A stretch of 64,000 bases of DNA from Caecitellus pseudoparvulus. Its lineage: Eukaryota; Bigyra: Bicosoecida. Position numbers and translations under genes: made by a program. Where the stretch lies: NCBI GenBank assembly GCA_965644315.1, contig CBFFRQ010000056.1:310001-374000 (forward strand), given 5' to 3'. The notes under the pieces are model-generated. The model was not told where the DNA came from. It was given only the letters and a program-made list of their open reading frames with translations, and did not search any database. Of the stretch, positions 20,568-30,735 are shown one piece after another; the stretch's first letter is position 1, and each line of letters begins with the position of its first letter.

Positions 20568-23500
20568 GTGTGACAGCATCCCTGTCGCTATCCCGTTTGA
20601 TCATGTCCTCAGCCAGTTGTAGAATGCGCCCAGGGTGCCCACCCACAGCAGCTGCCATTCGCTGAGCGTGTTCGAATGAAATGCCATGATGCTTCACAAG
20701 CTTGGCGCCCAGTCGCTTCCCTAGCAGCCTGCCCGCTGCCTGCGGCGGCAGCCCTCCCAGCGAGTACAGCGTTTCCCCCTCTGCCATTGCTTTGTCTTTC
20801 GTGTGGGGCATCTTCCCATCATCGGTGGAGAGCTGCACCTCTGCTGCCTCCCTTGAAAACCAAGCTTGGAGGACTGGGGCACGGCTCGTGCACAAAAAGT
20901 GCACTCCATGGCAAGCAGTCAGAATATCCACGAGGCAACGCTCCAACCAAGCAGGCGGGGCGTCGTGCGCATCATCCAATACAATGAGCGCTCGAGCAGA
21001 GCGAAAAATGCCTTTGATCATGCGATGTATAGACCTTGAGGACATCCACTTCGTGCCGGGCTGCTCCTCACGTGCAGCTGGCACGGATTGCCTGCGCTCA
21101 CTCGGCCGTGGAGGTGGCGATGGCCCCGCGCCACGGGGGCCTGGCGACGTGGCGCGTGGGCTGAGTCGTTGGCGGCGCCTTTTTCGTCGTCTTCTGCGCT
21201 CATGCGCCGCACTGTGCAGCTGCACAATGCTAGGATTGGTTGTCCACTCGATTGACGCGCCTGTGAGTCCACCGCGAAGCTCGGTACCATCTGAAATGCT
21301 TGCGCTTGCATCAATCATGTGCTGGGCCAAGCGGGCTCGAGCAATCGATTTCGTCACGGCTCCTGCCAGGGGAACAAAAAACACTCCATCATGGAACACT
21401 TGCCGCAAGGCACATGCATGTGCAACCGCTGCAGCGAGGGCTGACTTGCCGACCCCTGCCTCGCCAACGACTGACACAAGTCGACTTTGCGCAAGGAGCG
21501 ACAGGACTGCCTGAGTGCTTGTGTTCCGGCCACCGAATGCCCTAGGCAAGGCAGGGAGAGCCTCTGTCAGCTTTGAAAAGGTCGGCTCGCCGAGATCACT
21601 GAGGCCACCAGCCAAGTATTGCACAGGCTCCGGCAGCAGGCACTGCTGTTGCTGCTCACGCAGGCTCCACTGGCGAGAAAGCACGGCCCAAGAAGCTCCA
21701 AGTGACAGTTTCGGGGTGTCTTTGAATAAACAGGAGTGATGGCACCCACTTGGTGCTTGGTCTTCATGGGGTAGCAGCATGAACAAGCTGGCTTCAGCCT
21801 CTCCTGCAGATTTCATGTTCAGTCGCACAGATTGCCGTCCAGCTTCAAAAGAAGCGGCCACAGGCCAGCCTGAAGCAAGTGCAGCATAAAACGCCGTCGA
21901 AAAGCGAAGCGAGGCTTCGTCACTGACCTTCTTTCCATTCTGAATGCACACGACGTGCTGGATGCCCGCGCCCGCTAGAGCGTCGCCAATCCACTCAGAC
22001 GAACACGCTGCTAGATACACCAAAGACGGACGGTGTGCACTTGTGTCATGTGAGCCTTTCAAGGGCAGCAGCAGTTTATCCAGGTCGCTCTTTCCCACCA
22101 TGTGAGCTTCACCCTGAGCGTTCTCCAACGCCATTCGGCTGGCATCGGCATGGCAGCACAAGTGCAACACAGTCGCACCAGAGTGCAAGGCATGCTGCAG
22201 CGTCTCCATCGTCATGAAGTGAGCTTTAAACCTGATCAGCCTGGCAGCTTTGCTCAAGCCAGCATGCACGGCTGCTCGCTCTGCGCTGATGCCCAACTGG
22301 GCGAGCTCAATGACGTGCCTGGAAGAAGGCTTCAGCACCAATGGGCTGGCAAACAGCCCAATAATCACGTGATGTGCATCGACGAGGTGCGTGTGGACGT
22401 CAACTGCGCTCAGGGGGTTCTTGATGGTGGCCGGGGGCAGAGCACCTGCGGCTGCCTGTAGGGCGGGACTTGTTGGCTCGGGCACGCCAATTGTTGCAGA
22501 TGAAGAAAACCCGACACTCTCCTGCGTCTCACGCGGCACAGCACAGGCTGAAGGACCTGGCTTTGTCCTCAGGACTGCAGTCGGTGTTTGTGCCGCCAAA
22601 AGACGGGTGGGGTCTGCAAGGTCAGTGGCTTTGCTCGATGCGGCGTCACTTGCCGCTGCCTGATGCCTCTGCCGGTTGCCTGCGAGGATGCTGAGGACTC
22701 CTGGTAACTCCATCATATGGAGTGAAGAGTTACCAGCCACATGGCAAAACCAAAGCGTCCCAGGAGATGCATGCAGCGCAGACTGCAGCGCAGGCAAGAA
22801 CCCAGCCGGCAAGAGGTTATTCGACAAATCCATCTCGAGCAGCTTCGGATTGGTGCGGATCACTTCAAGCAAGGCACGAGACGCTGACCACGACGCAATC
22901 CCATTGGCTGCGAGGTCCAAAACCGAGAGTTGGGGCAGTCCAGAAAGTGCCTGTGCGCTGGTGTGGGCTCTCCACGCAGCTGCGGCTGGCTTCAGTACCT
23001 GCAAACAGCTTGATGACAGAAAGTCGCACAAGCCGACGATGAACGCATCCTCCAAACTGTTCAGAGCCATGTGGAGAGCCTTGAATGTGGTCATGCCCAG
23101 CAAGCCTGTGCTGCAAGTCAGCTCGCGCAACGTCAGCAACCCAGCACCGACGGCATTTCGAGACAGATCGAGACACTGCAGCCTCCCAGACGCGGCGACT
23201 GCCTTCAGGATGGCTGCACAGCCTGTGTCACCGAGCATGCAGCCGCTCAAGTCAAGTCGAGTAAGAGCAAGGGACACGGTCAAGCAGTTCAAGCTTGACG
23301 GCAGGCCTTCACTGGCCGCATTGACTTGGTTGTGAATGCAAATATCACAGCCACTAGTAACGTTTTCGAGGAACCTGACACGTCGCCGAGTGTGCATCCC
23401 GGCGGGACTGGCCAGCTCCACCTCTGTGAAGCTGTCCAGAGCTCCCAGGCGTGCCGCAGCCGTGCCGTCGCAACTCGCAGAAGCCAATCTGTCCAGGGTA

Positions 23501-26500
23501 TCCAATACTTCAGCAATGCCTTGCAGAGCCACCTGTTGTGAAAGCCCGGGAGCGCTGACTGTGGGGGCATCAACAAGTGAAAACTCATGCACAGCACCAT
23601 GAGATAGCAAGTGCAAGAAAGCTGCGAACCCTTCCTGGTCCGCTTGCAGGTTCAGGTTTCTGAGGCTGAGACAATGCAAACCAGTCAAGCCTGAGGCAAT
23701 GCTCCCATTCGTTCGCGGAGAGGGAATAGGCTGACTCAGCGCTTGACATAAGCGCCTTGCAAACTCAGCCACTTCCGGGGTCGCGGAAGCACACCCTTGC
23801 GCACCCGTGCTCACGTTGGCAAGCTGGAGCACCTGCAAAAACACTGTCCGCACTGCTGCAGCGGCTCTTTCCCATGACCCTTCCAGAAGTCTGCAAATCG
23901 CGCTTGATGGCTGAGCTCCACCTGCGATGCCGTCCAGGCAAAGAGCACCGCAGAAGGGTGATAGGCAAAGGGCGACAACCTGCGGCAAGGCATGCATCGA
24001 TTCTTCAAAGGACCTGGAATGGGAGAGCACTGGGAGGCCGGGGGTGGGCTCAGTGAAGTCCGTTCCGGTGCGAGGCCGACCTGCTGGGGCCATGTCTGAG
24101 GCCGGGTCTGTGTGAGATGATGCTGGTGGCAACCTCACGCGCGGGGGCACCCCGGCATGGTAAGCTGGGTCAACAAGAGTCACTGCCACAAAGCACTGCC
24201 GCAAAAAGCGTTCTTCGAACAGCCTTGGGGCCAGCACATTTTGCACGAAACCCGGCTCTGCGACGAACCTCCTGGGGTTCTCCAACAAGAAGCCTTGAAA
24301 ACATGAGGTCTGGTCCAGGAGAGCCTGCCACACTCGCACACGTTCGTACACATCAACGGCATGGAAATCCCATGTGTGCTGTGATCCCCGCATCGGCCTC
24401 GCGGGAAAACGACATGCAGCCAGAACAACGTGGCAGTCAAAGGAGGTCGCCGGCAGTGGGAGCACAAGCAAGGGTGCTGCCGCGCCCACTGAGGCGGGAA
24501 CTCTAGGGAAGAGCATCCGTTGAACCAGCCGGCTTGGACACAGGCGTCGGAGGAAGAACATGAGAGTTGCAGACCAGAACCCTTGGCATAGAACAGATGC
24601 TAGCTCGGCGTCAACCAAGCTTGGCTGGTGGCCTTTCAGAGCCTCTGCGTCTTGCCATGTAGGTGGGTCAGGAATCCTGCTTGACCCCCGAACAGTGGAA
24701 GGCGGCCCTGCACAGGTTTCATCGACAGTGGAGCCAGTACCCAACAGTTGGGTTGCTCGAATGAAAACTTCACGTGCGGTTTTCACGATCTCCAGGCTTG
24801 TCACTGGCGGTTGACCCCCAGCAAGAGGGCGCCGCAACGGGCTTCCTGTGATGAAACGACGAAGTCCCTGCACCTCGGAGTGCGCAGGGCAGGATTCAGA
24901 CTGATCAAAACCTGACACATTGTGGTGCAGCAGGGATACAGCAAGAGCCAAGTGCGCCGCCCACTCTTGCCCAGCTTGACTCTCCAGCTCTTCTGGCCCC
25001 CCGCACACTCTCAGCAGGTCTTGCAGGTTTGCTGGGGAGTCAGCCAGGAGAACTTCGGCTGTGGCACGGTCAGAAAACAAGGCATGCATAGGCACATCAG
25101 AGAAGTGGGGGCAAGCCCCGAGTACTTCTTCTGCAGCCCCAGCCAAGCATTGCTCCCAGGCCTCCTTCCACTCCACGCTGATCCCAGGAGCGTGGTCTCC
25201 AAGGAGGTACTGCCCATGAAATCCGGTGTCCTCGCATGTAAACCAATGCTCAAGAAGCGAGTTCAAGGCTTGAACGCCGGAGAAACTGCCAGCTGAGGAC
25301 GCCAGTGCCAGATGGGCAGCCCCAACAGCCACCTCTGGTGTGGACTGCCAAGAAAAAGAATGACCTTCTGAGAGAGCAACAGACAGAGCAACCTGCTCAA
25401 GTAAAGAAAGGGGAAAGCCAGAAGGGTCTTCCTGCTGTGGCAATGCGCTGCCCCGCGTTGCATCGAAGAACTGGGCCAGGGCGAGGAATGGCGTTGGTCT
25501 TGCTTGAGGTGGCTGGGCGGCAAAGTCCCTGGGCGCGAAAACTCCGGGAGCATTGTTCATGGCAGATGCAGCGAAAATTGGCTGAATCCAAGGAGCAGCC
25601 ACGCTTGGGAGCACGGCACCGGCAGCCCACTTGTGAAAAGCTTGCGCGACTCCAGCCACTGCAACGCTAGGGATGATTGGGGACACCCTTGCCCTTCCGG
25701 GCATGAACGTGCGGAATAAAGTCCCGAAGACAGCTGCTTCGATGCACTCCATAAGAGCTTGCGCAAACGTTGTAAATAAGGACTGATCATGCGTGGCTTC
25801 TGTTTCGGTCACAGCCCGGGCACCGGGCGCATCCTCAGCCATCCAACGCGAGAGGTGAGGGAGTAAGCACCGACACAGCATCATGTTTATGCACATGGTA
25901 GACCTGTCCATGGTGCGCTTTGATTGTTGCAGTTGGGACCTCACCACTCGCAGCACTCTTTCTGGTTGCAGCGCCTCGAGTTCCCCGTTTGAGGCAAAGC
26001 AAGAATGAGGGACCCAGACTCCGGCATATCCGAGCAAGCCGACAAGGGCTTGTTGTCGGATTGGTTCGTGTTTTGAATCCAAGAGGGCCAGAAAAAGTGG
26101 CACGAGACCAATTTGGTAAACAGTGGCAAGGGATTCAGGGCTGGGCACAGTCACCTGAGGAAGCCCTTCCCCTTCATGGACCAGGCCGCTGCTGAGGAAA
26201 GGCACCCCGTTCGAGACTAACCAACGCTGCAGAAGGACAGCAAGCTCCGGTGGTGGCTCAAATGTCAATTCTGGCGCCTCATGAAGCAGGTCCTTTAAAG
26301 ACCGGGCAGGCAGGGCAAGAAACGAGCCAGAAGGTGGTCGCAGAGCTTTGAGAGCGGCAGAAATGCTTCTGGCCACTGGAAGCATGTGGCCGCGGTGCAA
26401 CAAGCTGGCAAACCCTGGCTGGCTACTCGGCGCCGCCCCTCCAGGACCGTCGAGGACACCGAGCTCCCTCGGCAATCGCCAAGACCACTCGGCTGGCATC

Positions 26501-29500
26501 GTACCGAGGCAAAGAGAGTGAAAGCGCGCATTTTGCACACTCTGGGCAAGGGCAGTTGTTGCGAAGCGAGCGACTTCAATGTTTGGGCAGCATGAAAGCC
26601 GAATTGCAGTGGTGAGCCACGCTGCAGAGGGGAATGGGCTGCCAGCATTGGGTGGAATGGGGATCAATGCAGCCCGCAACTGAAGAGCTGCACACTCCCT
26701 GTGCATGCGCATTTCAGCAGCAAGACAAGACGCTATATGAAGTTGGGACTCAAGCAAAGCTGCTTCCGAAAGGCCAAAAGCCCACTCATGGTATGACAGT
26801 CGATATGCGTCACCTCTGCTGGCTGACATAGCCAGTGACCGAAAAGATGAAGCAGGCTGCTGCAGCTTGTGGGGAGTGCGCTCATCGTCTTCCATGTCAG
26901 AGCTGCTCATTCCCGATGCCCCAGATGCGTCTGAGGCGTCCGTTGAGTCTGCATGCATGTGCATGGAGTCCAAAACGACCCCGTGAGCGACGACCAGAGG
27001 ACCGCTGCTTGGAGTGTACGGCTGTGCAGCAGCCACTGGCACGAAGCTGTCCCATTCAAAGAGACCACCTTGCTTCAATGCCTGGATGGGGGAAAGCTGT
27101 GTGCATAGTCTAGGGGACGACAAAAGGCAATGGAAGGCCACAGGCGTGTCAGATGCGGCGTGGGCCCGCAGAAAGCTGCGCACACTGCTAGCTGGAAAAA
27201 CCGCTGCGCCGAAGGGGCTGAAGAAGACTCCCTTGACATCTATTCGACCCGAAGGATGGCGCGTGGTCAAGTACCTGAGCACCACGTCCTGCAGCTGCGG
27301 AGTGGCCAGCTCGCACACTTGGACTTGATCTCCGGCTGGCATGTCACCTGCCACGGAATCCAGTACAGTTTGCAGAGCGGAGTCTCTTGCCTGTCCAGCA
27401 TCAGAGCCATGACCACCAAGGCGATCTTTGTCAGCAAAAGGCTGAATCAAGAACCCACGTTGGCACTGCAGGACTGCGCTGCCTGTCGCGCTGGCGCCTG
27501 AGCACCACAGCGCATGCGCAGGGAACCTGCGGCAGACAATTGCCGCCGCAGACCATGCTGGCAGGAAGACATGAGGTGACAAATGGCCCAGGCAGCATTC
27601 GAGGGCCGCAGCACTACTCAAAAGCCACTGCGTGTGGGGCGAACTCCCGTCACGCCCGGTGCGCAAGTGCTGCAGAAGAGCGGCCAGGATCCGGACGCTT
27701 GGCAAAAAGGAATCATCCTGCAGACTGTCAGAACACAGTTTTATCCAGCTGCGGGCGAAAAATGAAGAGTCAAATATGCACACCTTGGACTGCGGCTGTA
27801 CAGCCTCTTGAAGCGCGACTCGCTCAGACAGATAGGCGGAGTGGTGGCGACCAGCAAGCACTTCCAACACGCGTGCCGCATCGCTGGAGGCCATGCAATC
27901 GTGCCACTTCCGTGATATGCAGTCTTTGAGCAGGCCAGCCAGTCTGATAGCGGTGTCTTGCCTTCCTTGGAGCAGGTGCAGGATCGTGGGAGCAGCCGTT
28001 CTTGAGCGGAGCGCATTCTCAACTGTGCCAAGTAGGAAGGGGACAGCAGCGGACGAGTTGGCAGAGTAGGGGTTCCCTAGCCACATGTGAGGAATGAGAA
28101 CCCCACCGGGAGCAACTCCGCCCATGCAGGATCGCAGGACTCTCTGTAGCCTCCACCACCAAAACCCAGCACAGTTTTCTGAATCTGTGCTCGTCTCCGC
28201 TTCGAAAAACCATGATGGAATGCCACTTTCCGGCACTCCAACGGAATCTTGTGACGAGATTGCAGGGTTTGACACTTGCAGTGCGCTCCGCACAACGATC
28301 CGCTCAACATCCTGTGCGGGGATCGCGTCAGTATCGGACAACCCACGAACCATGGCCGACTGCACAGCACAGCGAAGGAACCTGTGCGACGTTGGGACCA
28401 CCGTGTCTCGAAACCCAAGGTCCCGTAAGTGGCTTTCATCGGCCACATAAACGGCTGGGCTGAGGGCACAGCCGCCGCCAGTGCTGTCCACTTCGAGCTG
28501 GGCCAGGCACCAACTCACCCGAAGCATGGTCACATGCTCAAGCAAGGCCGGGAGCAAGTCAGAGCTGAGGAGAATGCTGATCAACTGATTCCAGAGAGCT
28601 AGGGGATCCGAAGATGATTGGCTGCCGGCATCGTAACTTTTCGAGGGGTGCAATGTCCACTTCCACAACAGCCGTGTGACCTCCACCACCATGTCTTGCG
28701 ACAGGCATGCCAGACGCGTCACCCTGACTGCAGTGTGGATGATGTCGCCATCGAGCAGCAGCGAATGGGAGGCTGGTGATGCTGCAGCGTCTGCAAGAGC
28801 CCCAAGTGCAGAAGTCAGCGCTCTCTGCCGCGCAACAGCCCCAAGCAGGCTTGACGCTGTTCCCAACCGAGCTGGCGAGGGGTGTGCGGCGGGCCCGAGC
28901 AAGCTGTCCCCAGCATGGCTCTCAGTTTGGTCCAAGCAATCCACAAGGTCTTGTCCAACAGCGCACAAGGCAGGCACAGCTGAGTCAATGAAGCGCGCAA
29001 AGTACGACGAGTGGCGTGAAGACACGGCTGCGGCGGCTTCGGGCCCCGCCGGGACTTCTCGCGCGGCACCGCCCCTCACTCGGTGGCGACTCAGGGCAAT
29101 GTCCATCAGGGACTGAAACCCCCGCAGCACTACAAGCAGTCCATCTGCATCCAGAGGTGTGTTTTCTCTTGGCTGAAAACCAAAGAGATCAGCTGCAACG
29201 GAGACCACCTGAAGGCCGGCCTGAGTGGTGGGCGGTGGCCAGCAATGGTTGGTGGGGATCCGCTGCACCCCACAGGCCAGAAGAGCAAGGACGAGACACC
29301 AAGAAATCAACTGCAAGTCTCGATCCATGAGGTGCTTCGAAAGTAAGCGCACGTCACCCTTTAGGACCAGAGTGGCAGCTGCGACGCCGGACAGGACGGA
29401 GAGATCCACGGCCGCGTGATGGCCGGAGCGAAGATGGGTACGGACGATCATCAAAAGGGAGGAGAGAAGACCACACTCCAGGAAGTCATTGCACACTGAG

Positions 29501-30360
29501 GGAGTCAGCGAGGCAAGCAATGCGTGCCAGCCAATAGCTTGCTGGTGAGGGGGAAGGTCCGGGTGAACGTGGTCGAGTGCAGCTTCACTGATTCCGAGCT
29601 CAGCAAGCTGGGTGAATACGTCCACCGAAGGCTGAGCATCCACGTGTCCTGAAGCAGTTTCGAAGTCCGCTGCTGCCTGGGTTTTGGGGAGAGCAGGCAA
29701 CACGCCGGCCTTCAGCGGGGGCCTGGCGAACTGAGTGGGCTCCCCCAGAAAGCTGAAGGGCGCCTTGTCACCAACGCTTCCTCCGGGTCGCTCTACTAGG
29801 CTGAAGCGTTGCTCAGGGCTGCCAAAGCTTGCTGCTGCGTCCGTCTCCCATAGGTCGAGCTGCTGCGAGTCACCCCCAATCGTCGAGTGAACGTCGCCAC
29901 TCCACTGCACGAGGTGGTCCATGGAAGCCGCTGTGGGACTGGAACCTGCAGGAACCGGCGATTCAGGTCTGCTGGACTCATGCCCACTCCCACTTAGAGT
30001 GCCTGGTGACCCCGATGCAGCTGTCTGTGATTGGGACGAGTCCCGTGCACGCAGCTGGTCGGAGAGGCGCTGCAGAAGCTCCATCTCTGCGCTACCCCAA
30101 GCTTCAGAAGCCCTCTGAGTCAATCCATCAATCTTATCAAGCACTGCTTGTGTTTCCATGCACCCCACCTGGGGTGCTTGACTTGCAGCCTGTCGTGGAC
30201 TGCCTCCCACAACGCCAGACTGCGCCTCTCTCAGGGTTGCGCAAACACCTAGAAGACGCTCCTGCAACGCTCCAGGGGAAACGGAACAACTTGCATCTGC
30301 TAGCCACGTGGCTAGCTCATCGATCTGGTCAGCTGCCGCCGTTCTGGAAGCACCAGACAT
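20476..30360 (-). CDS. giant LRR-CHAT-NB-ARC protein
   Basis: One uninterrupted frame of 3294 codons from an ATG at 30360. Residues 1-2200 are mostly helical, probably HEAT/ARM-like, without a clear named domain. Residues about 2220-2540 contain leucine-rich repeats of the ribonuclease-inhibitor type (LTRLDLSGCMLGDTGC, LQCLDLSRNAVG, LSVLDLAANGI, LEMDLSNNLL). A CHAT caspase-like domain follows: His2737 in VLHLCCHAD and Cys2786 in VYLAACSS, then AGIQHVVCIQ. From about 2945 comes an NB-ARC/STAND ATPase: FGGRN, Walker A GEAGVGKSA (Lys2972), Walker B ALIVLDDA, FLCTSR and GGHPGRI. CHAT proteases joined to STAND ATPases are associated with regulated proteolysis or cell death. Here that role is inference. 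A donor-like GAAG/GTGAGT lies just before the stop, so the 3' end may be spliced. Confidence 0.85.
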   Translation of the reverse strand: MSGASRTAAADQIDELATWLADASCSVSPGALQERLLGVCATLREAQSGVVGGSPRQAASQAPQVGCMETQAVLDKIDGLTQRASEAWGSAEMELLQRLSDQLRARDSSQSQTAASGSPGTLSGSGHESSRPESPVPAGSSPTAASMDHLVQWSGDVHSTIGGDSQQLDLWETDAAASFGSPEQRFSLVERPGGSVGDKAPFSFLGEPTQFARPPLKAGVLPALPKTQAAADFETASGHVDAQPSVDVFTQLAELGISEAALDHVHPDLPPHQQAIGWHALLASLTPSVCNDFLECGLLSSLLMIVRTHLRSGHHAAVDLSVLSGVAAATLVLKGDVRLLSKHLMDRDLQLISWCLVLALLACGVQRIPTNHCWPPPTTQAGLQVVSVAADLFGFQPRENTPLDADGLLVVLRGFQSLMDIALSRHRVRGGAAREVPAGPEAAAAVSSRHSSYFARFIDSAVPALCAVGQDLVDCLDQTESHAGDSLLGPAAHPSPARLGTASSLLGAVARQRALTSALGALADAAASPASHSLLLDGDIIHTAVRVTRLACLSQDMVVEVTRLLWKWTLHPSKSYDAGSQSSSDPLALWNQLISILLSSDLLPALLEHVTMLRVSWCLAQLEVDSTGGGCALSPAVYVADESHLRDLGFRDTVVPTSHRFLRCAVQSAMVRGLSDTDAIPAQDVERIVVRSALQVSNPAISSQDSVGVPESGIPSWFFEAETSTDSENCAGFWWWRLQRVLRSCMGGVAPGGVLIPHMWLGNPYSANSSAAVPFLLGTVENALRSRTAAPTILHLLQGRQDTAIRLAGLLKDCISRKWHDCMASSDAARVLEVLAGRHHSAYLSERVALQEAVQPQSKVCIFDSSFFARSWIKLCSDSLQDDSFLPSVRILAALLQHLRTGRDGSSPHTQWLLSSAAALECCLGHLSPHVFLPAWSAAAIVCRRFPAHALWCSGASATGSAVLQCQRGFLIQPFADKDRLGGHGSDAGQARDSALQTVLDSVAGDMPAGDQVQVCELATPQLQDVVLRYLTTRHPSGRIDVKGVFFSPFGAAVFPASSVRSFLRAHAASDTPVAFHCLLSSPRLCTQLSPIQALKQGGLFEWDSFVPVAAAQPYTPSSGPLVVAHGVVLDSMHMHADSTDASDASGASGMSSSDMEDDERTPHKLQQPASSFRSLAMSASRGDAYRLSYHEWAFGLSEAALLESQLHIASCLAAEMRMHRECAALQLRAALIPIPPNAGSPFPSAAWLTTAIRLSCCPNIEVARFATTALAQSVQNARFHSLCLGTMPAEWSWRLPRELGVLDGPGGAAPSSQPGFASLLHRGHMLPVARSISAALKALRPPSGSFLALPARSLKDLLHEAPELTFEPPPELAVLLQRWLVSNGVPFLSSGLVHEGEGLPQVTVPSPESLATVYQIGLVPLFLALLDSKHEPIRQQALVGLLGYAGVWVPHSCFASNGELEALQPERVLRVVRSQLQQSKRTMDRSTMCINMMLCRCLLPHLSRWMAEDAPGARAVTETEATHDQSLFTTFAQALMECIEAAVFGTLFRTFMPGRARVSPIIPSVAVAGVAQAFHKWAAGAVLPSVAAPWIQPIFAASAMNNAPGVFAPRDFAAQPPQARPTPFLALAQFFDATRGSALPQQEDPSGFPLSLLEQVALSVALSEGHSFSWQSTPEVAVGAAHLALASSAGSFSGVQALNSLLEHWFTCEDTGFHGQYLLGDHAPGISVEWKEAWEQCLAGAAEEVLGACPHFSDVPMHALFSDRATAEVLLADSPANLQDLLRVCGGPEELESQAGQEWAAHLALAVSLLHHNVSGFDQSESCPAHSEVQGLRRFITGSPLRRPLAGGQPPVTSLEIVKTAREVFIRATQLLGTGSTVDETCAGPPSTVRGSSRIPDPPTWQDAEALKGHQPSLVDAELASVLCQGFWSATLMFFLRRLCPSRLVQRMLFPRVPASVGAAAPLLVLPLPATSFDCHVVLAACRFPARPMRGSQHTWDFHAVDVYERVRVWQALLDQTSCFQGFLLENPRRFVAEPGFVQNVLAPRLFEERFLRQCFVAVTLVDPAYHAGVPPRVRLPPASSHTDPASDMAPAGRPRTGTDFTEPTPGLPVLSHSRSFEESMHALPQVVALCLSPFCGALCLDGIAGGAQPSSAICRLLEGSWERAAAAVRTVFLQVLQLANVSTGAQGCASATPEVAEFARRLCQALSQPIPSPRTNGSIASGLTGLHCLSLRNLNLQADQEGFAAFLHLLSHGAVHEFSLVDAPTVSAPGLSQQVALQGIAEVLDTLDRLASASCDGTAAARLGALDSFTEVELASPAGMHTRRRVRFLENVTSGCDICIHNQVNAASEGLPSSLNCLTVSLALTRLDLSGCMLGDTGCAAILKAVAASGRLQCLDLSRNAVGAGLLTLRELTCSTGLLGMTTFKALHMALNSLEDAFIVGLCDFLSSSCLQVLKPAAAAWRAHTSAQALSGLPQLSVLDLAANGIASWSASRALLEVIRTNPKLLEMDLSNNLLPAGFLPALQSALHASPGTLWFCHVAGNSSLHMMELPGVLSILAGNRQRHQAAASDAASSKATDLADPTRLLAAQTPTAVLRTKPGPSACAVPRETQESVGFSSSATIGVPEPTSPALQAAAGALPPATIKNPLSAVDVHTHLVDAHHVIIGLFASPLVLKPSSRHVIELAQLGISAERAAVHAGLSKAARLIRFKAHFMTMETLQHALHSGATVLHLCCHADASRMALENAQGEAHMVGKSDLDKLLLPLKGSHDTSAHRPSLVYLAACSSEWIGDALAGAGIQHVVCIQNGKKVSDEASLRFSTAFYAALASGWPVAASFEAGRQSVRLNMKSAGEAEASLFMLLPHEDQAPSGCHHSCLFKDTPKLSLGASWAVLSRQWSLREQQQQCLLPEPVQYLAGGLSDLGEPTFSKLTEALPALPRAFGGRNTSTQAVLSLLAQSRLVSVVGEAGVGKSALAAAVAHACALRQVFHDGVFFVPLAGAVTKSIARARLAQHMIDASASISDGTELRGGLTGASIEWTTNPSIVQLHSAAHERRRRRKRRRQRLSPRATSPGPRGAGPSPPPRPSERRQSVPAAREEQPGTKWMSSRSIHRMIKGIFRSARALIVLDDAHDAPPAWLERCLVDILTACHGVHFLCTSRAPVLQAWFSREAAEVQLSTDDGKMPHTKDKAMAEGETLYSLGGLPPQAAGRLLGKRLGAKLVKHHGISFEHAQRMAAAVGGHPGRILQLAEDMIKRDSDRDAVTPTAAAAPPPPQPSPTRPLLAQPECQKPEGE

Positions 30361-30735
30361 GGCAGGGAAAAATCAATTTCCGCACGCTCAGCCCTGCAGC
30401 GCGTCAAGCCCTTCTCGCCCTCAGCGCGACGGCGGGGAGACTAGAAAGCAAAGCAACTGTTGTTGAAAGACTAAGTCCCACTCTCACCTCACGGTGTTCC
30501 ACAGGAGTCAGAATTTCCACCGAAGTGCATCCACACAGGGCCAATGGAGACGTGCAGGCCGTGCCTGAGAGCAAGTCCTGTGGAGGAAAAGCACCCGCAG
30601 CTTGAACACCCACTTCGCAGCGTGCTCCATTTTCCAGCTGTTTCGATTTTTCCATCGGGCGTTCTTTCGATGCGTGTCTGCGTTTGGCTGCACTCCCGCT
30701 CCCAAGCTGCGAAGGCTTGCCTCTCTGTCATCGGC
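30361..30735. promoter_or_regulatory. divergent promoter, CHAT/NB-ARC and cobalamin adenosyltransferase genes
   Basis: A 375-bp divergent gap. It contains CAATTTCCGC at 30374-30383, 13 bp from the minus-strand ATG and about 350 bp before the plus-strand ATG. In-frame ATGs for the plus gene also occur at 30544 and 30670. No TATA box is evident. Confidence 0.45.
30374..30383 (+). repeat. CAATTTCCGC motif, divergent promoter copy
   Basis: Exact copy preceded by T, in plus orientation, between two divergent genes. Confidence 0.8.

Noticed and set aside
20476-30360. BEACH-family or Raptor-like identity of the giant protein
   Set aside because: No BEACH signature is present, and the caspase-like domain sits near the C-terminus beside an ATPase rather than at the N-terminus as in Raptor.
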